Shown here in pieces: positions 7,347-15,083 of a stretch of DNA of 15,945 nucleotides. The stretch is taken from contig JBKBXU010000073.1 of the NCBI GenBank assembly GCA_046313675.1, forward strand, positions 1 to 15,945, read 5' to 3'. The position numbers and the translations under genes are program-made. The notes under the pieces are model-generated. The model was not told where the DNA came from, did no database searches, and was given only the letters and a program-made list of their open reading frames with translations. This stretch comes from JBKBXU01 sp046313675 (GTDB lineage Bacteria; Bacteroidota; Bacteroidia; Cytophagales; Cytophagaceae). Every line of letters begins with the position of its first letter. Positions within the stretch are counted from its first letter, which is position 1.

Positions 7347-8309
7347 ATGATAACAACAAGGGCCATGAGCAACTATTTGAATCAATTACCCACAATAAAC
7401 AAGCAGGAAATAAACATTTTAAAACTTATATGCCTCTGTGTATTCGCTGGAAGAGCCTGGGAACATATCAGATGGGACCCCCCATTTCGTGGATTATTGT
7501 TGGATCAAAGTTTAATGGAACCTATTATCGCAACCCTTACAGGTTTAACATGGTTTGAGTATTCAACCAGCCCACAGGTTGATAACTTTATCCAGAACAT
7601 TATATTTAGCTTTGGGTGTCTATACCTTGTTTGCGCAGTGGCTTCTATAATCTTCAGTAAAACTCCTCTATGGGCATTTAACATTAGTAAGACATTATTA
7701 TTGATAGGTTCCCTGGGGTTGGCATTTCTAGCTTTCCTCTATTGCAAAGACCAGTTTTTTCAAATAGGCCATTTTTTTGAATACTCTTGTCAGTTTGGTG
7801 CACCGTTGTTGCTTCTATATACTTTCCACTACCACCTAAATAAGGATCGCCTGGTCTTCTATATGAAATGTGCAGTATCATTGACATTTTTCTGCCATGG
7901 ACTATATGCCATTGGTTTTTATCCAATTCCCGGAAATTGGGTCGATATGTTAATTGTCAGTTTAGGCGTGACGGAAGAAACAGCATATGAGATGTTACGC
8001 ATAGCAGGAGTTCTTGATATTTGGATAAGTTTTGCCATTTTCATGCCTGGATTGGCCAGGCCTGCGCTCATATATGGAATTTTCTGGGGATTATTAACCT
8101 CATTTTCAAGTATTTATGTCAAAATTTATGATGGAGAGGTTTTGCAAAGTCTTCAGCAATATTCACATGAAGTTTTATACAGAATTCCTCATTTTGGACT
8201 TCCTGTTTTAATCCTTGTCTTACTGGGAAGAGCAAATAGTACATCTTCCATTTACAGAATCATTGGAAGGTTCAGAACTAACAAAAAACAAGAAATGATA
8301 AATTCTTAG
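7347..8309 (+). CDS. Multi-pass membrane protein, DoxX/HTTM-like, function unknown
   Basis: The 320-residue protein has about seven or eight hydrophobic segments (roughly 24-38, 83-104, 113-133, 147-161, 171-193, 222-258 and 281-295), indicating an integral inner-membrane protein. A striking polar-aromatic motif, GRAWEHIRWDPPFRG at 35-49 followed by LLLDQSLMEP, sits at the end of the first segment and recalls DoxX- or HTTM-like membrane families; this is a weak resemblance. HGLYAIGFYPIPGNW (184-198) and YRIPHFGLP (278-286) also look conserved. The start could be ATG 7347 or ATG 7365; the latter has AAGG a few bases upstream, a possible ribosome site. The gene stands alone between a decayed region and a terminator, so its context says nothing about its job. 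Confidence 0.8.
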   Translation: MITTRAMSNYLNQLPTINKQEINILKLICLCVFAGRAWEHIRWDPPFRGLLLDQSLMEPIIATLTGLTWFEYSTSPQVDNFIQNIIFSFGCLYLVCAVASIIFSKTPLWAFNISKTLLLIGSLGLAFLAFLYCKDQFFQIGHFFEYSCQFGAPLLLLYTFHYHLNKDRLVFYMKCAVSLTFFCHGLYAIGFYPIPGNWVDMLIVSLGVTEETAYEMLRIAGVLDIWISFAIFMPGLARPALIYGIFWGLLTSFSSIYVKIYDGEVLQSLQQYSHEVLYRIPHFGLPVLILVLLGRANSTSSIYRIIGRFRTNKKQEMINS

Positions 8310-8360
8310 TGAGAAGCACAAAATTTCATTAGACTTTTCCACTACTTTTTAAGCAGAAAA

Positions 8361-8395
8361 CATAAAAAATGCCGGACAAACCGGCATTTTTTATG
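8361..8395. terminator. Bidirectional terminator, perfect 15-bp inverted repeat
   Basis: CATAAAAAATGCCGG (8361-8375) and CCGGCATTTTTTATG (8381-8395) are perfect reverse complements around the 5-nt loop ACAAA. The A and T runs inside the arms give a GC-rich core hairpin followed by six T on either strand. It therefore suits termination of both the membrane-protein gene (+) and accD (-), whose stops lie about 50 and 20 nt away. Confidence 0.93.
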
Positions 8396-8413
8396 TAAAT
8401 ATTGTATTTGCAT

Positions 8414-9307
8414 TTAATTCTCTGCTTTTGCAGCTTTCGCTTTTGGTTCTTTTTTAGGCTTAGTAACCATAAGTATTGTAAAAAGATCGGTTAGTTTACA
8501 CTTAAGATCTTTGCGATCTACAATAAAATCCAGAAATCCGTGCTCCAAAACAAATTCAGCACTCTGGAAACCTTTAGGTAAGTCTTTTCCGATTGTTTCT
8601 CTTATTACCCTTGGACCGGCAAACCCTATCAAAGCACCCGGTTCTGCAATGTTAAAATCACCAAGCATGGCAAAGGAAGCTGTAACCCCACCCGTGGTAG
8701 GATCTGTTAGTAATGAAACGTAAGGAATTTTTTCCTTGTCAAGAAGGGCTAGTTTAGCAGAGGTTTTTGCCATTTGCATTAAGGAGAACCCTGCTTCCAT
8801 CATTCTGGCTCCACCTGTTTTGGAGATCATAAGGAATGGAATGCGTTTCTCCCTTGCCTTATCAATGGCGCGGGCAATTTTCTCTCCCACGACAGAACCC
8901 ATAGAGCCGCCAATAAACTTAAAGTCCATACAGGCAATTACCATCTCTATACCGTTCATTTTTCCAACACCTGTACGAACCGCATCCTTCAATCCGACTT
9001 TTCTTTGCGATGCCGTTACCCTATCCGGATATGGTTGGCTATCCACAAATTCCAGGGGGTCTGAAGAACTGATGTTTGGATCAAGTTCGGTAAATTTATT
9101 ATTGTCGAACAACAGGTCAAAGTATTCTTTTGATCCTATTCTTGCGTGATGATTACACTCTATACAGGTATATGCATTGGCAATATGGTCATTGCTAAGC
9201 ATAACTTTTTTGCATTCGGTACATTGATACCAGAGCCCATCCGGCACTTCTTTTTTAAGCTCTGTAGGAGTGATTATTCCTTTCTCTTTTCTGATAAACC
9301 AAGTCAT
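8414..9307 (-). CDS. accD: Acetyl-CoA carboxylase carboxyltransferase subunit beta
   Basis: AccD with AccA transfers the carboxyl group from biotin to acetyl-CoA, giving malonyl-CoA for fatty acid synthesis. The 297-residue protein opens with the family's four-cysteine zinc ribbon (Cys29, Cys32, Cys48, Cys51). The crotonase-like fold follows: FIGGSMGSVVGEK at 131-143, TGGARMMEAG at 164-173, TTGGVTASFAMLGD at 204-217 and GFAGPRVIRETIG at 228-240. The C-terminal tail is Lys/Ala-rich (about 283-297). Length and domain order match the usual protein. accA is not in the window. A 131-nt gap with a predicted promoter separates it from the DUF4834 gene upstream. Confidence 0.98.
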   Translation of the reverse strand: MTWFIRKEKGIITPTELKKEVPDGLWYQCTECKKVMLSNDHIANAYTCIECNHHARIGSKEYFDLLFDNNKFTELDPNISSSDPLEFVDSQPYPDRVTASQRKVGLKDAVRTGVGKMNGIEMVIACMDFKFIGGSMGSVVGEKIARAIDKAREKRIPFLMISKTGGARMMEAGFSLMQMAKTSAKLALLDKEKIPYVSLLTDPTTGGVTASFAMLGDFNIAEPGALIGFAGPRVIRETIGKDLPKGFQSAEFVLEHGFLDFIVDRKDLKCKLTDLFTILMVTKPKKEPKAKAAKAEN

Positions 9308-9344
9308 CCCACTAAACTTTTAAGTGAATAGATAATAAGCTTTT

Positions 9345-9374
9345 CAACTTTATTCTGAAGTCTGTTAATTCAAA
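9345..9374 (-). promoter_or_regulatory. Predicted Bacteroidota-type promoter of accD
   Basis: Read on the minus strand, TTTG (9371-9374) is followed after 18 nt by TAAAGTTG (9345-9352), one mismatch from TAnnTTTG. Transcription would begin near 9338, giving a leader of about 30 nt before the accD ATG at 9307. Both elements and their spacing fit the known consensus of this phylum; use of the site is inferred. Confidence 0.5.
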
Positions 9375-9438
9375 GTTAATTATTTTTTCATTCACGGCAA
9401 AAAGAAACCCTTCTCAAAGAGCCTTTCAAAAACAAAAG

Positions 9439-9711
9439 CTATTTTACCACCTCATAATCAACATACTCCCCATCATCATCACCGTCGCCCTTGTTGTTTT
9501 TCTTATCTTTACCGGGAATGTAATCCACATTAATAGTCCCTTCAGGTTTACCATTACTACGCTGGCCCGGCCTTTGCTGATGCTGGTGCATGTTCTTCTC
9601 AAGCACATTCCGGATATATCGTTGTAAAAGCATCCTCAGAAAAGGTTTTATGAAATATTTAAAAACTAAATATATACATAATCCTATTACGAGATATTCT
9701 ATAAACTTCAT
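9439..9711 (-). CDS. DUF4834 family small membrane protein
   Basis: The 90-residue protein has a single hydrophobic segment at about 4-22 (YLVIGLCIYLVFKYFI). A basic helix follows (LRMLLQRYIRNVLEKN), then a Gln/Gly/Lys-rich linker and an acidic end, GEYVDYEVVK. This layout, and the closing GEYVDYE motif, match the Bacteroidota family DUF4834, whose function is unknown. The topology is probably N-terminal membrane anchor with a cytosolic tail. It starts 12 nt after the carB stop and is presumably cotranscribed with it. No link to carbamoyl phosphate metabolism is evident from the sequence. Confidence 0.85.
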   Translation of the reverse strand: MKFIEYLVIGLCIYLVFKYFIKPFLRMLLQRYIRNVLEKNMHQHQQRPGQRSNGKPEGTINVDYIPGKDKKNNKGDGDDDGEYVDYEVVK

Positions 9712-9723
9712 AATTATTTAATC

Positions 9724-12537
9724 CTATCTGCTCAGATATAAGTTCCTTTCCGAATAAACTTTCGTAAAGAAATCATCCTGCAGATCATCAATAAAATATA
9801 TGGCCTCGCCGGTAGACTTCATCTCCGGCCCTAATTCTTTATTGACATTCGGGAACTTATGGAAAGAAAATACCGGTATTTTAATGGCATATCCTTTTTT
9901 AGTTGGATTAAAATTAAAATCTTTTACTTTCTTTTTTCCCAACATGACTTTGGTCGCATAATTTACATAAGGCTCGTTATAAGCTTTGCAAATAAATGGC
10001 ACTGTCCGTGATGCACGAGGGTTAGCCTCAATAATATAAACCACCTCATTTTTTATAGCGAACTGAATATTAAGCAGCCCAACCGTATTTAGAGCTAAAG
10101 CTATTTTTTTGGTATGCTCCTCTATCTGGCGAATTACATTCTCACTAAGGTCAAATGGGGGAAGAACAGCATACGAGTCTCCTGAATGGATACCCGCAGG
10201 TTCAATATGTTCCATTATTCCAATTATGTAAACATCTTCTCCATCGCAGATTGCATCTGCTTCTGCTTCTATAGCATTATCAAGAAAATGATCCAGAAGG
10301 ACTTTGTTGCCCGGGTTATCCTTTAAAAGGTTAACCACATGCTGCTCCAGCTCCTGCTCATTAATAACGATCTTCATGCTTTGTCCTCCTAATACATATG
10401 AAGGCCTTACCAGAAGAGGGAACTTAAGTTCTTTGCACAATTCAAGTGCTTCTTCTGCATCCCTGATTACACCAAACTTTGGATAAGGGATATCATTTTC
10501 TTTCAACAAGGTAGAAAAACTACCTCTGTCTTCAGCAAGATCAAGGGATTCGTAATTAGTCCCAAGAATTTTTATCCCGTAGCGTTCCAGTTTCTCCGCA
10601 AGCTTTAAAGCAGTTTGCCCACCAAGCTGTACAATTACTCCGATAGGTTTTTCATGAAGGATGATATCATAGATATGCTCCCAGAAAACCGGCTCAAAGT
10701 AAAGCTTATCTGCTATGTCAAAATCGGTAGAAACTGTTTCAGGATTACAGTTGATCATGATGGTCTCGTACCCACACTCTTTGGCTGCCAGAACACCATG
10801 AACGCAAGAATAGTCAAATTCAATTCCCTGACCAATACGATTTGGGCCTGATCCTAAAACAACAACCTTTTCCCTGTCGGATGAAACAGATTCGTTTTCA
10901 CCTTCAAAGGTCGAATAGTAGTATGGGGTTTTTGCTTCAAATTCCGCAGCACAGGTGTCCACCATTTTATATACCCTTTTAATACCTAAGTCATTTCTCT
11001 TATTGAAAACTTCACTTTCCAGGCACTTCATCAAATGTGCAATTTGCCTGTCGGCATAACCTTTTTGTTTAGCCTGGAACAACAAATCCTTTGGAATGGA
11101 ATTGATGGTGTGTTTAGCTATTTCCTTATCAAAAAGGTGCAACTCTTCTACTTGGTCAAGGAACCAGGGGTCTATTTTTGTTAATTTATGAATGGTTTTA
11201 AATGCGATACCCATCATAAAGGCATCTTTGATATGAAATAATCTGTTCCAGCTTGGTTTTGCCAGGCTTTCTAATATTTCATCCTGATTCGTCACTTCTT
11301 TTCCATCAGCCCCAAGGCCATTACGTCTGATTTCCAAGGACTGACAAGCCTTTTGAAGGGCTTCCTGAAAATTACGGCCAATACCCATTACCTCACCAAC
11401 AGATTTCATCTGAAGACCAAGCTGTCTGTTGGCACCTTTAAATTTATCGAAGTTCCAACGTGGGATTTTTACAATTACATAATCCAATGCCGGTTCAAAG
11501 TAGGCACTGGTAGTTTTCGTAATGGCGTTATTTAATTCATCAAGATTATACCCAATAGCAAGTTTGGCAGCAATTTTAGCGATCGGATACCCGGTTGCTT
11601 TGGAAGCTAGTGCGGAAGAGCGTGAAACCCTGGGGTTTATTTCAACACCAACAATGGTATCATCATCCGGATTTACAGAAAACTGCACATTACATCCACC
11701 GGCAAATTGGCCTATGCCATTCATCATCTTTATGGCAAGATCCCTCATATGCTGGTAAACGGTATCAGAAAGGGTCATTGCCGGAGCTACGGTTATTGAG
11801 TCGCCGGTATGCACACCCATTGGGTCGAAATTCTCAATGGAGCAAATTATAATAACGTTTCCTATATTATCTCTTAAAAGCTCAAGCTCATATTCCTTCC
11901 AACCTAATATGCTTTGCTCAATCAGAACTTCATGAATTGGGGAAGCGTGTAATCCTGCATTCAGGGCAGCATCAAACTCTTCCGGGGTATTTACAAAACC
12001 TCCACCATAACCACCCAATGTATATGAAGGCCTGATGACAAGGGGAAAACCAATATCCTGAGCAATTTCTTTTCCTTCCAGGTAAGAAGTTGCCGTTTCG
12101 CCCTTACATACATTTACATTAAGCTCCATCATTTTGAGCCTGAACTGTTCTCTATCTTCGGTCGTTTCAATGGCTTTAATATCAACACCAATGATCTTCA
12201 CCCCATATTTCTTCCATATTCCTGCTTTATCGCAATCAATGGCCAGGTTCAATGCCGTTTGACCTCCCATGGTAGGAAGAACCGCATCTATTTTATGTTT
12301 TTCAAGTATTTCTATTATGTATTTTTTCTCCAGTGGCTTCAGATATACATGATCTGCCGTCAAAGGATCGGTCATGATGGTTGCAGGATTAGAGTTGATA
12401 AGCGTTACCTCAATTCCTTCCTCACGCAAAGATCTTGCGGCTTGGGATCCTGAATAATCGAACTCACAGGCCTGACCGATGATGATGGGGCCACTTCCAA
12501 TGATAAGAATGGATTTAATACTATTGTCCCTAGGCAT
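9724..12537 (-). CDS. carB: Carbamoyl-phosphate synthase large subunit, short form without MGS domain
   Basis: CarB makes carbamoyl phosphate from bicarbonate, ammonia (from glutamine via CarA) and two ATP, for pyrimidine and arginine synthesis. The two homologous synthetase halves are clear. The first begins with IIGSGPIIIGQACEFDYSG at 12-30 and has RPSYTLGGYGGG at 169-180 and EINPRVSRSSALASKATGYP at 299-318. The second begins at about 557 with VVVLGSGPNRIGQGIEFDYS and has RPSYVLGGQSM at 711-721 and EANPRASRTVPF at 837-848. The protein ends at residue 937, soon after GPEMKSTGEA, where E. coli CarB (1073 aa) continues into the methylglyoxal-synthase-like allosteric domain. That domain is absent, so control by UMP or ornithine through it is not expected. 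Short CarB proteins occur, to my knowledge, in Bacteroidota. carA is not in the window. Confidence 0.97.
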   Translation of the reverse strand: MPRDNSIKSILIIGSGPIIIGQACEFDYSGSQAARSLREEGIEVTLINSNPATIMTDPLTADHVYLKPLEKKYIIEILEKHKIDAVLPTMGGQTALNLAIDCDKAGIWKKYGVKIIGVDIKAIETTEDREQFRLKMMELNVNVCKGETATSYLEGKEIAQDIGFPLVIRPSYTLGGYGGGFVNTPEEFDAALNAGLHASPIHEVLIEQSILGWKEYELELLRDNIGNVIIICSIENFDPMGVHTGDSITVAPAMTLSDTVYQHMRDLAIKMMNGIGQFAGGCNVQFSVNPDDDTIVGVEINPRVSRSSALASKATGYPIAKIAAKLAIGYNLDELNNAITKTTSAYFEPALDYVIVKIPRWNFDKFKGANRQLGLQMKSVGEVMGIGRNFQEALQKACQSLEIRRNGLGADGKEVTNQDEILESLAKPSWNRLFHIKDAFMMGIAFKTIHKLTKIDPWFLDQVEELHLFDKEIAKHTINSIPKDLLFQAKQKGYADRQIAHLMKCLESEVFNKRNDLGIKRVYKMVDTCAAEFEAKTPYYYSTFEGENESVSSDREKVVVLGSGPNRIGQGIEFDYSCVHGVLAAKECGYETIMINCNPETVSTDFDIADKLYFEPVFWEHIYDIILHEKPIGVIVQLGGQTALKLAEKLERYGIKILGTNYESLDLAEDRGSFSTLLKENDIPYPKFGVIRDAEEALELCKELKFPLLVRPSYVLGGQSMKIVINEQELEQHVVNLLKDNPGNKVLLDHFLDNAIEAEADAICDGEDVYIIGIMEHIEPAGIHSGDSYAVLPPFDLSENVIRQIEEHTKKIALALNTVGLLNIQFAIKNEVVYIIEANPRASRTVPFICKAYNEPYVNYATKVMLGKKKVKDFNFNPTKKGYAIKIPVFSFHKFPNVNKELGPEMKSTGEAIYFIDDLQDDFFTKVYSERNLYLSR

Positions 12538-12569
12538 TTTTTTTATTTTAATTGAACTTTAAAATCTTG

Positions 12570-12601
12570 CAAAGATAGAATGGAAATGTTTCCGATGAAA
12601 A
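12570..12601 (-). promoter_or_regulatory. Predicted Bacteroidota-type promoter of carB
   Basis: On the minus strand TATCTTTG (12570-12577) is an exact TAnnTTTG -7 box. TTTT lies 20 nt upstream (12598-12601) as a -33 element one base off TTTG. Transcription would start near 12563, leaving about 26 nt before the carB ATG at 12537. The transcript would carry carB and the DUF4834 gene. No attenuator hairpin or T-rich pyrimidine-sensing leader is obvious. Confidence 0.6.
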
Positions 12602-12663
12602 AAAACTAAAGGATTTTAGGGAAATGTTAAAAACTAATTTCCAAATGACTGAAACCTTGCCTT

Positions 12664-12692
12664 TTTAGACACGGCCAGGAATCCTGTCTAAA
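12664..12692. repeat. Inverted repeat downstream of the DASS transporter
   Basis: TTTAGACA (12664-12671) and TGTCTAAA (12685-12692) are perfect reverse complements around 13 nt. The inner bases also hold a nested palindrome, CAGGA-A-TCCTG. The position after the transporter stop (12729) suggests transcript-end processing or weak termination. On the minus strand the hairpin is followed by A and G rather than T, so it is not a classic rho-independent terminator. Confidence 0.4.
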
Positions 12693-12728
12693 TTTACTTA
12701 AAGAACTAAAAAGCGCAGAGGTTTATCT

Positions 12729-14153
12729 TCAAACAATAAATTTTACCAGCCAATTACTTAGCAAAACAATTATCACTATAGAAAGCAGATTTAAAGGCAA
12801 TCCTGCTCGCACCATATCCAGGATTCGAAGGTTTCCACTTGCAAAAACTATGGCATTGGGTGGTGTTCCCATAGGAAGCATAAAGGCACAACTTGACGCT
12901 AAGGTAACAGGAACAAGCATATGCATAGCCGGCATTTCAAAAGCATTTGCTATGCCAATAACCAAAGGCAGAAAAACCGTACATAAAGCTACATTGCTCA
13001 TCAATTCGGTCATAAAAAGCATAAGGGCTGTAACTATGAATATCAAAACCAAGCCTCCGGTAATATCCAATGAACCCACCCATACACCTATGGCTAAAAT
13101 GATACCTGTCTTTTCCATGGCTGCCGCCAAAGCCAAACCCCCTCCAAATAAAATCAGAATACCCCAAGGCAGCTTTACCATGTCCTTCCACTCCATCAAA
13201 AATCGGCTTTCTTTTCCTTTTGCAGGAATCATAAAAAGCAATAAAGCCCCACTTAAGGCAATATTGGTATCGTTGAGATAGTCGTTTTGCAAAAGATTGT
13301 TAAAGGGTATCCTAAACATCCAGCCTGTTGCCGTTAAAAGAAAAACCAAAGCAACCATTTTCTCTTCAAAACCAACAGGGCCTAATTCTTTATAGGAATT
13401 TTGAATTACTCCCTTAAGACCCTCCATTTTACCTAATTTACTTGGGTACAAAACAAATACTACTATACTAAAAGTAACAGCCAGCATGACCGCAGATATG
13501 GGAAATGCCACAAGTAGCCATTCTGCAAAACCTATTTCTTTCTGTAAAACTGTCTCTGCAAGACCCTTCAAAACAATATTAGGAGGGGTGCCTATTAACG
13601 TGGCCATACCGCCAATGTTAGCTGCATAGGCAATTAATAAAGTGAGAGAAATAAAAAAATTTTTACTTTGCGCCTCCGATGATGTCCCAACCAATGCCAT
13701 TACAGAGATTGCCATAGGAAGCATAATGACCGCTGTGGCGGTATTGCTGATCCACATACTTAAAAAAGCAGTAGCAATGGTAAACCCAACCAAGATTCCG
13801 GTAGGGCCACCACCGGTAAGCCCTATGATCCCCAAAGCCAGCCTCCTGTGCAGGCCCCATTTCTCCAGGCTCAAGGCCAGAATAAAACCGCCCATAAAAA
13901 GAAAAACAATCGAATTTCCGTAATTTGCAGCAACATTACCAATATCATCAATTCCTAAAACAGGAAACAACACAATAGGCAATAAAGCCGCAGCCGGTAT
14001 AGGTATCGCCTCCGTTAACCACAAAACAATCATCAAAAGAGCACATGATACAATTTTATACCCTTCCGGAGATAATAGCGCAGGTGGGCTTAAAAACTGC
14101 ATTATAAAAAAAATGGTAAAGGCCAAAATAATTATTCCGGGTTTGTACCGCAT
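12729..14153 (-). CDS. DASS family (SLC13) anion:Na+ symporter, dicarboxylate/citrate type
   Basis: This 474-residue inner-membrane protein has about eleven hydrophobic helices. It carries the paired motifs of the divalent anion:sodium symporter family. The first half has SNT at 136-138 (MWISNTATAVIMLP) and IGTPPN at 187-192. The second half repeats them as SNV at 386-388 (ELMSNVALCTVFLP) and MGTPPN at 428-433. These hairpin loops bind sodium and the carboxylate substrate in characterised members such as VcINDY. The second motif is SNV rather than SNT, which may affect substrate or ion contacts. Likely substrates are succinate, fumarate, malate or citrate; sequence alone does not decide, and sulfate transporters are also relatives. 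The gene stands alone, divergent from the glycosyltransferase. Confidence 0.93.
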   Translation of the reverse strand: MRYKPGIIILAFTIFFIMQFLSPPALLSPEGYKIVSCALLMIVLWLTEAIPIPAAALLPIVLFPVLGIDDIGNVAANYGNSIVFLFMGGFILALSLEKWGLHRRLALGIIGLTGGGPTGILVGFTIATAFLSMWISNTATAVIMLPMAISVMALVGTSSEAQSKNFFISLTLLIAYAANIGGMATLIGTPPNIVLKGLAETVLQKEIGFAEWLLVAFPISAVMLAVTFSIVVFVLYPSKLGKMEGLKGVIQNSYKELGPVGFEEKMVALVFLLTATGWMFRIPFNNLLQNDYLNDTNIALSGALLLFMIPAKGKESRFLMEWKDMVKLPWGILILFGGGLALAAAMEKTGIILAIGVWVGSLDITGGLVLIFIVTALMLFMTELMSNVALCTVFLPLVIGIANAFEMPAMHMLVPVTLASSCAFMLPMGTPPNAIVFASGNLRILDMVRAGLPLNLLSIVIIVLLSNWLVKFIV

Positions 14154-14168
14154 CAGAGTTTATTTTCC

Positions 14169-14199
14169 GAAAGATAAAATATATCGTAGCATATAAAAA
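14169..14199 (-). promoter_or_regulatory. Possible promoter of the DASS transporter
   Basis: On the minus strand TATCTTTC (14169-14176) is one base from the Bacteroidota -7 box, with a T run (CTTTTT, 14195-14200) at about -33 spacing. The leader would be only about 10 nt before the ATG at 14153, so this is a weak call. Confidence 0.25.
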
Positions 14200-14350
14200 G
14201 CTCTTAAGGAGTTATGGTTATTTCTGGTACCACTAAAACATTTCACCTATTTTATAAAAATAGAAAAGCGGTTTCGTTATCTTTATAAAACCTTTTGTCT
14301 AATATTGTTGCTCTTTTAAACTGAAGGGAGACTGTTTTAGTAAAAATAAT

Positions 14351-15082
14351 ATGGATTCCGAAATTTGTATAATAATTCCATGCTATAATGAAGAGCGGCG
14401 CCTACCAGTTTCTGCCTTCATGGAGTTCATTTCCGAAAACAACATTCATTTCTGTTTTGTTAATGATGGGAGCTCTGACAAAACCGAAAAGGTGCTTGAA
14501 AACATCCGTAACAACAACCCTGAAAAGGTTTTTGTCATTAATTTAACTAAAAATGTTGGAAAGGCAGAAGCCATCCGGTCGGCCATTAACCAAATGTATA
14601 AAACCGGATCTTATTCATATTATGGTTATTTAGACGCAGATCTTGCAACGCCTTTATCCGAACTCAGTCATCTGTACAAACCCTTTACCTTAAGTACAAG
14701 TGTAAAATTTGTTCTGGGTTCCAGAATTAAACTACTTGGCCGCAATGTGGTCAGAACTGCAAAAAGACATTATCCGGGAAGGGTTTTTGCTACATTTGCC
14801 AGTATAGCATTGCAATTGCCTGTATATGATACGCAATGTGGAGCCAAATTATTTTCTTCAGAATTAATACCTCTAGCGTTCAATGAGCCTTTTATCAGCT
14901 CTTGGCTGTTTGATGTAGAATTGATTGCCCGGAGCAAAAAGCATTTTGAACATACCAATATAGAAGACTATATTATAGAAGTCCCCCTATACAACTGGTC
15001 AGAAATCAAAGGTTCCAAGGTTAAGTTCATTCACCTGTTGAAAGCCCCTTTTGAACTTCTAAAAATTGCCTTAAAATACTGA
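14351..15082 (+). CDS. Family 2 glycosyltransferase, DPM1/ALG5-like
   Basis: The 243-residue protein has the GT-A fold of GT2 enzymes, which transfer a sugar from a nucleotide or similar donor. CIIIPCYNEERRLP at 6-19 is the N-terminal strand. NDGSSD at 38-43, KNVGKAEAIRSAI at 67-79, DADLATP at 95-101 (metal and donor site), GSR at 123-125 and YDTQCGAKLFSS at 159-170 follow. The combination of DADLATP and the YDTQCGAKLF acceptor-loop motif is typical of dolichyl- or polyprenyl-phosphate mannosyl/glucosyl transferases, so a polyprenyl-phosphate sugar product is likely. There is no C-terminal membrane segment; the protein would be cytosolic or peripheral. It ends one base before the stop of the convergent der gene. 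Confidence 0.93.
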   Translation: MDSEICIIIPCYNEERRLPVSAFMEFISENNIHFCFVNDGSSDKTEKVLENIRNNNPEKVFVINLTKNVGKAEAIRSAINQMYKTGSYSYYGYLDADLATPLSELSHLYKPFTLSTSVKFVLGSRIKLLGRNVVRTAKRHYPGRVFATFASIALQLPVYDTQCGAKLFSSELIPLAFNEPFISSWLFDVELIARSKKHFEHTNIEDYIIEVPLYNWSEIKGSKVKFIHLLKAPFELLKIALKY

Positions 15083-15083
15083 T

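Noticed and set aside
8736..9149. 137-codon + strand open frame inside accD
   Set aside because: It is antisense to conserved AccD motifs and has no independent support.
12850..13281. 143-codon + strand open frame inside the transporter gene
   Set aside because: It is the antisense shadow of a protein with clear SNT and GTPPN motifs; the translation has no recognisable domain.
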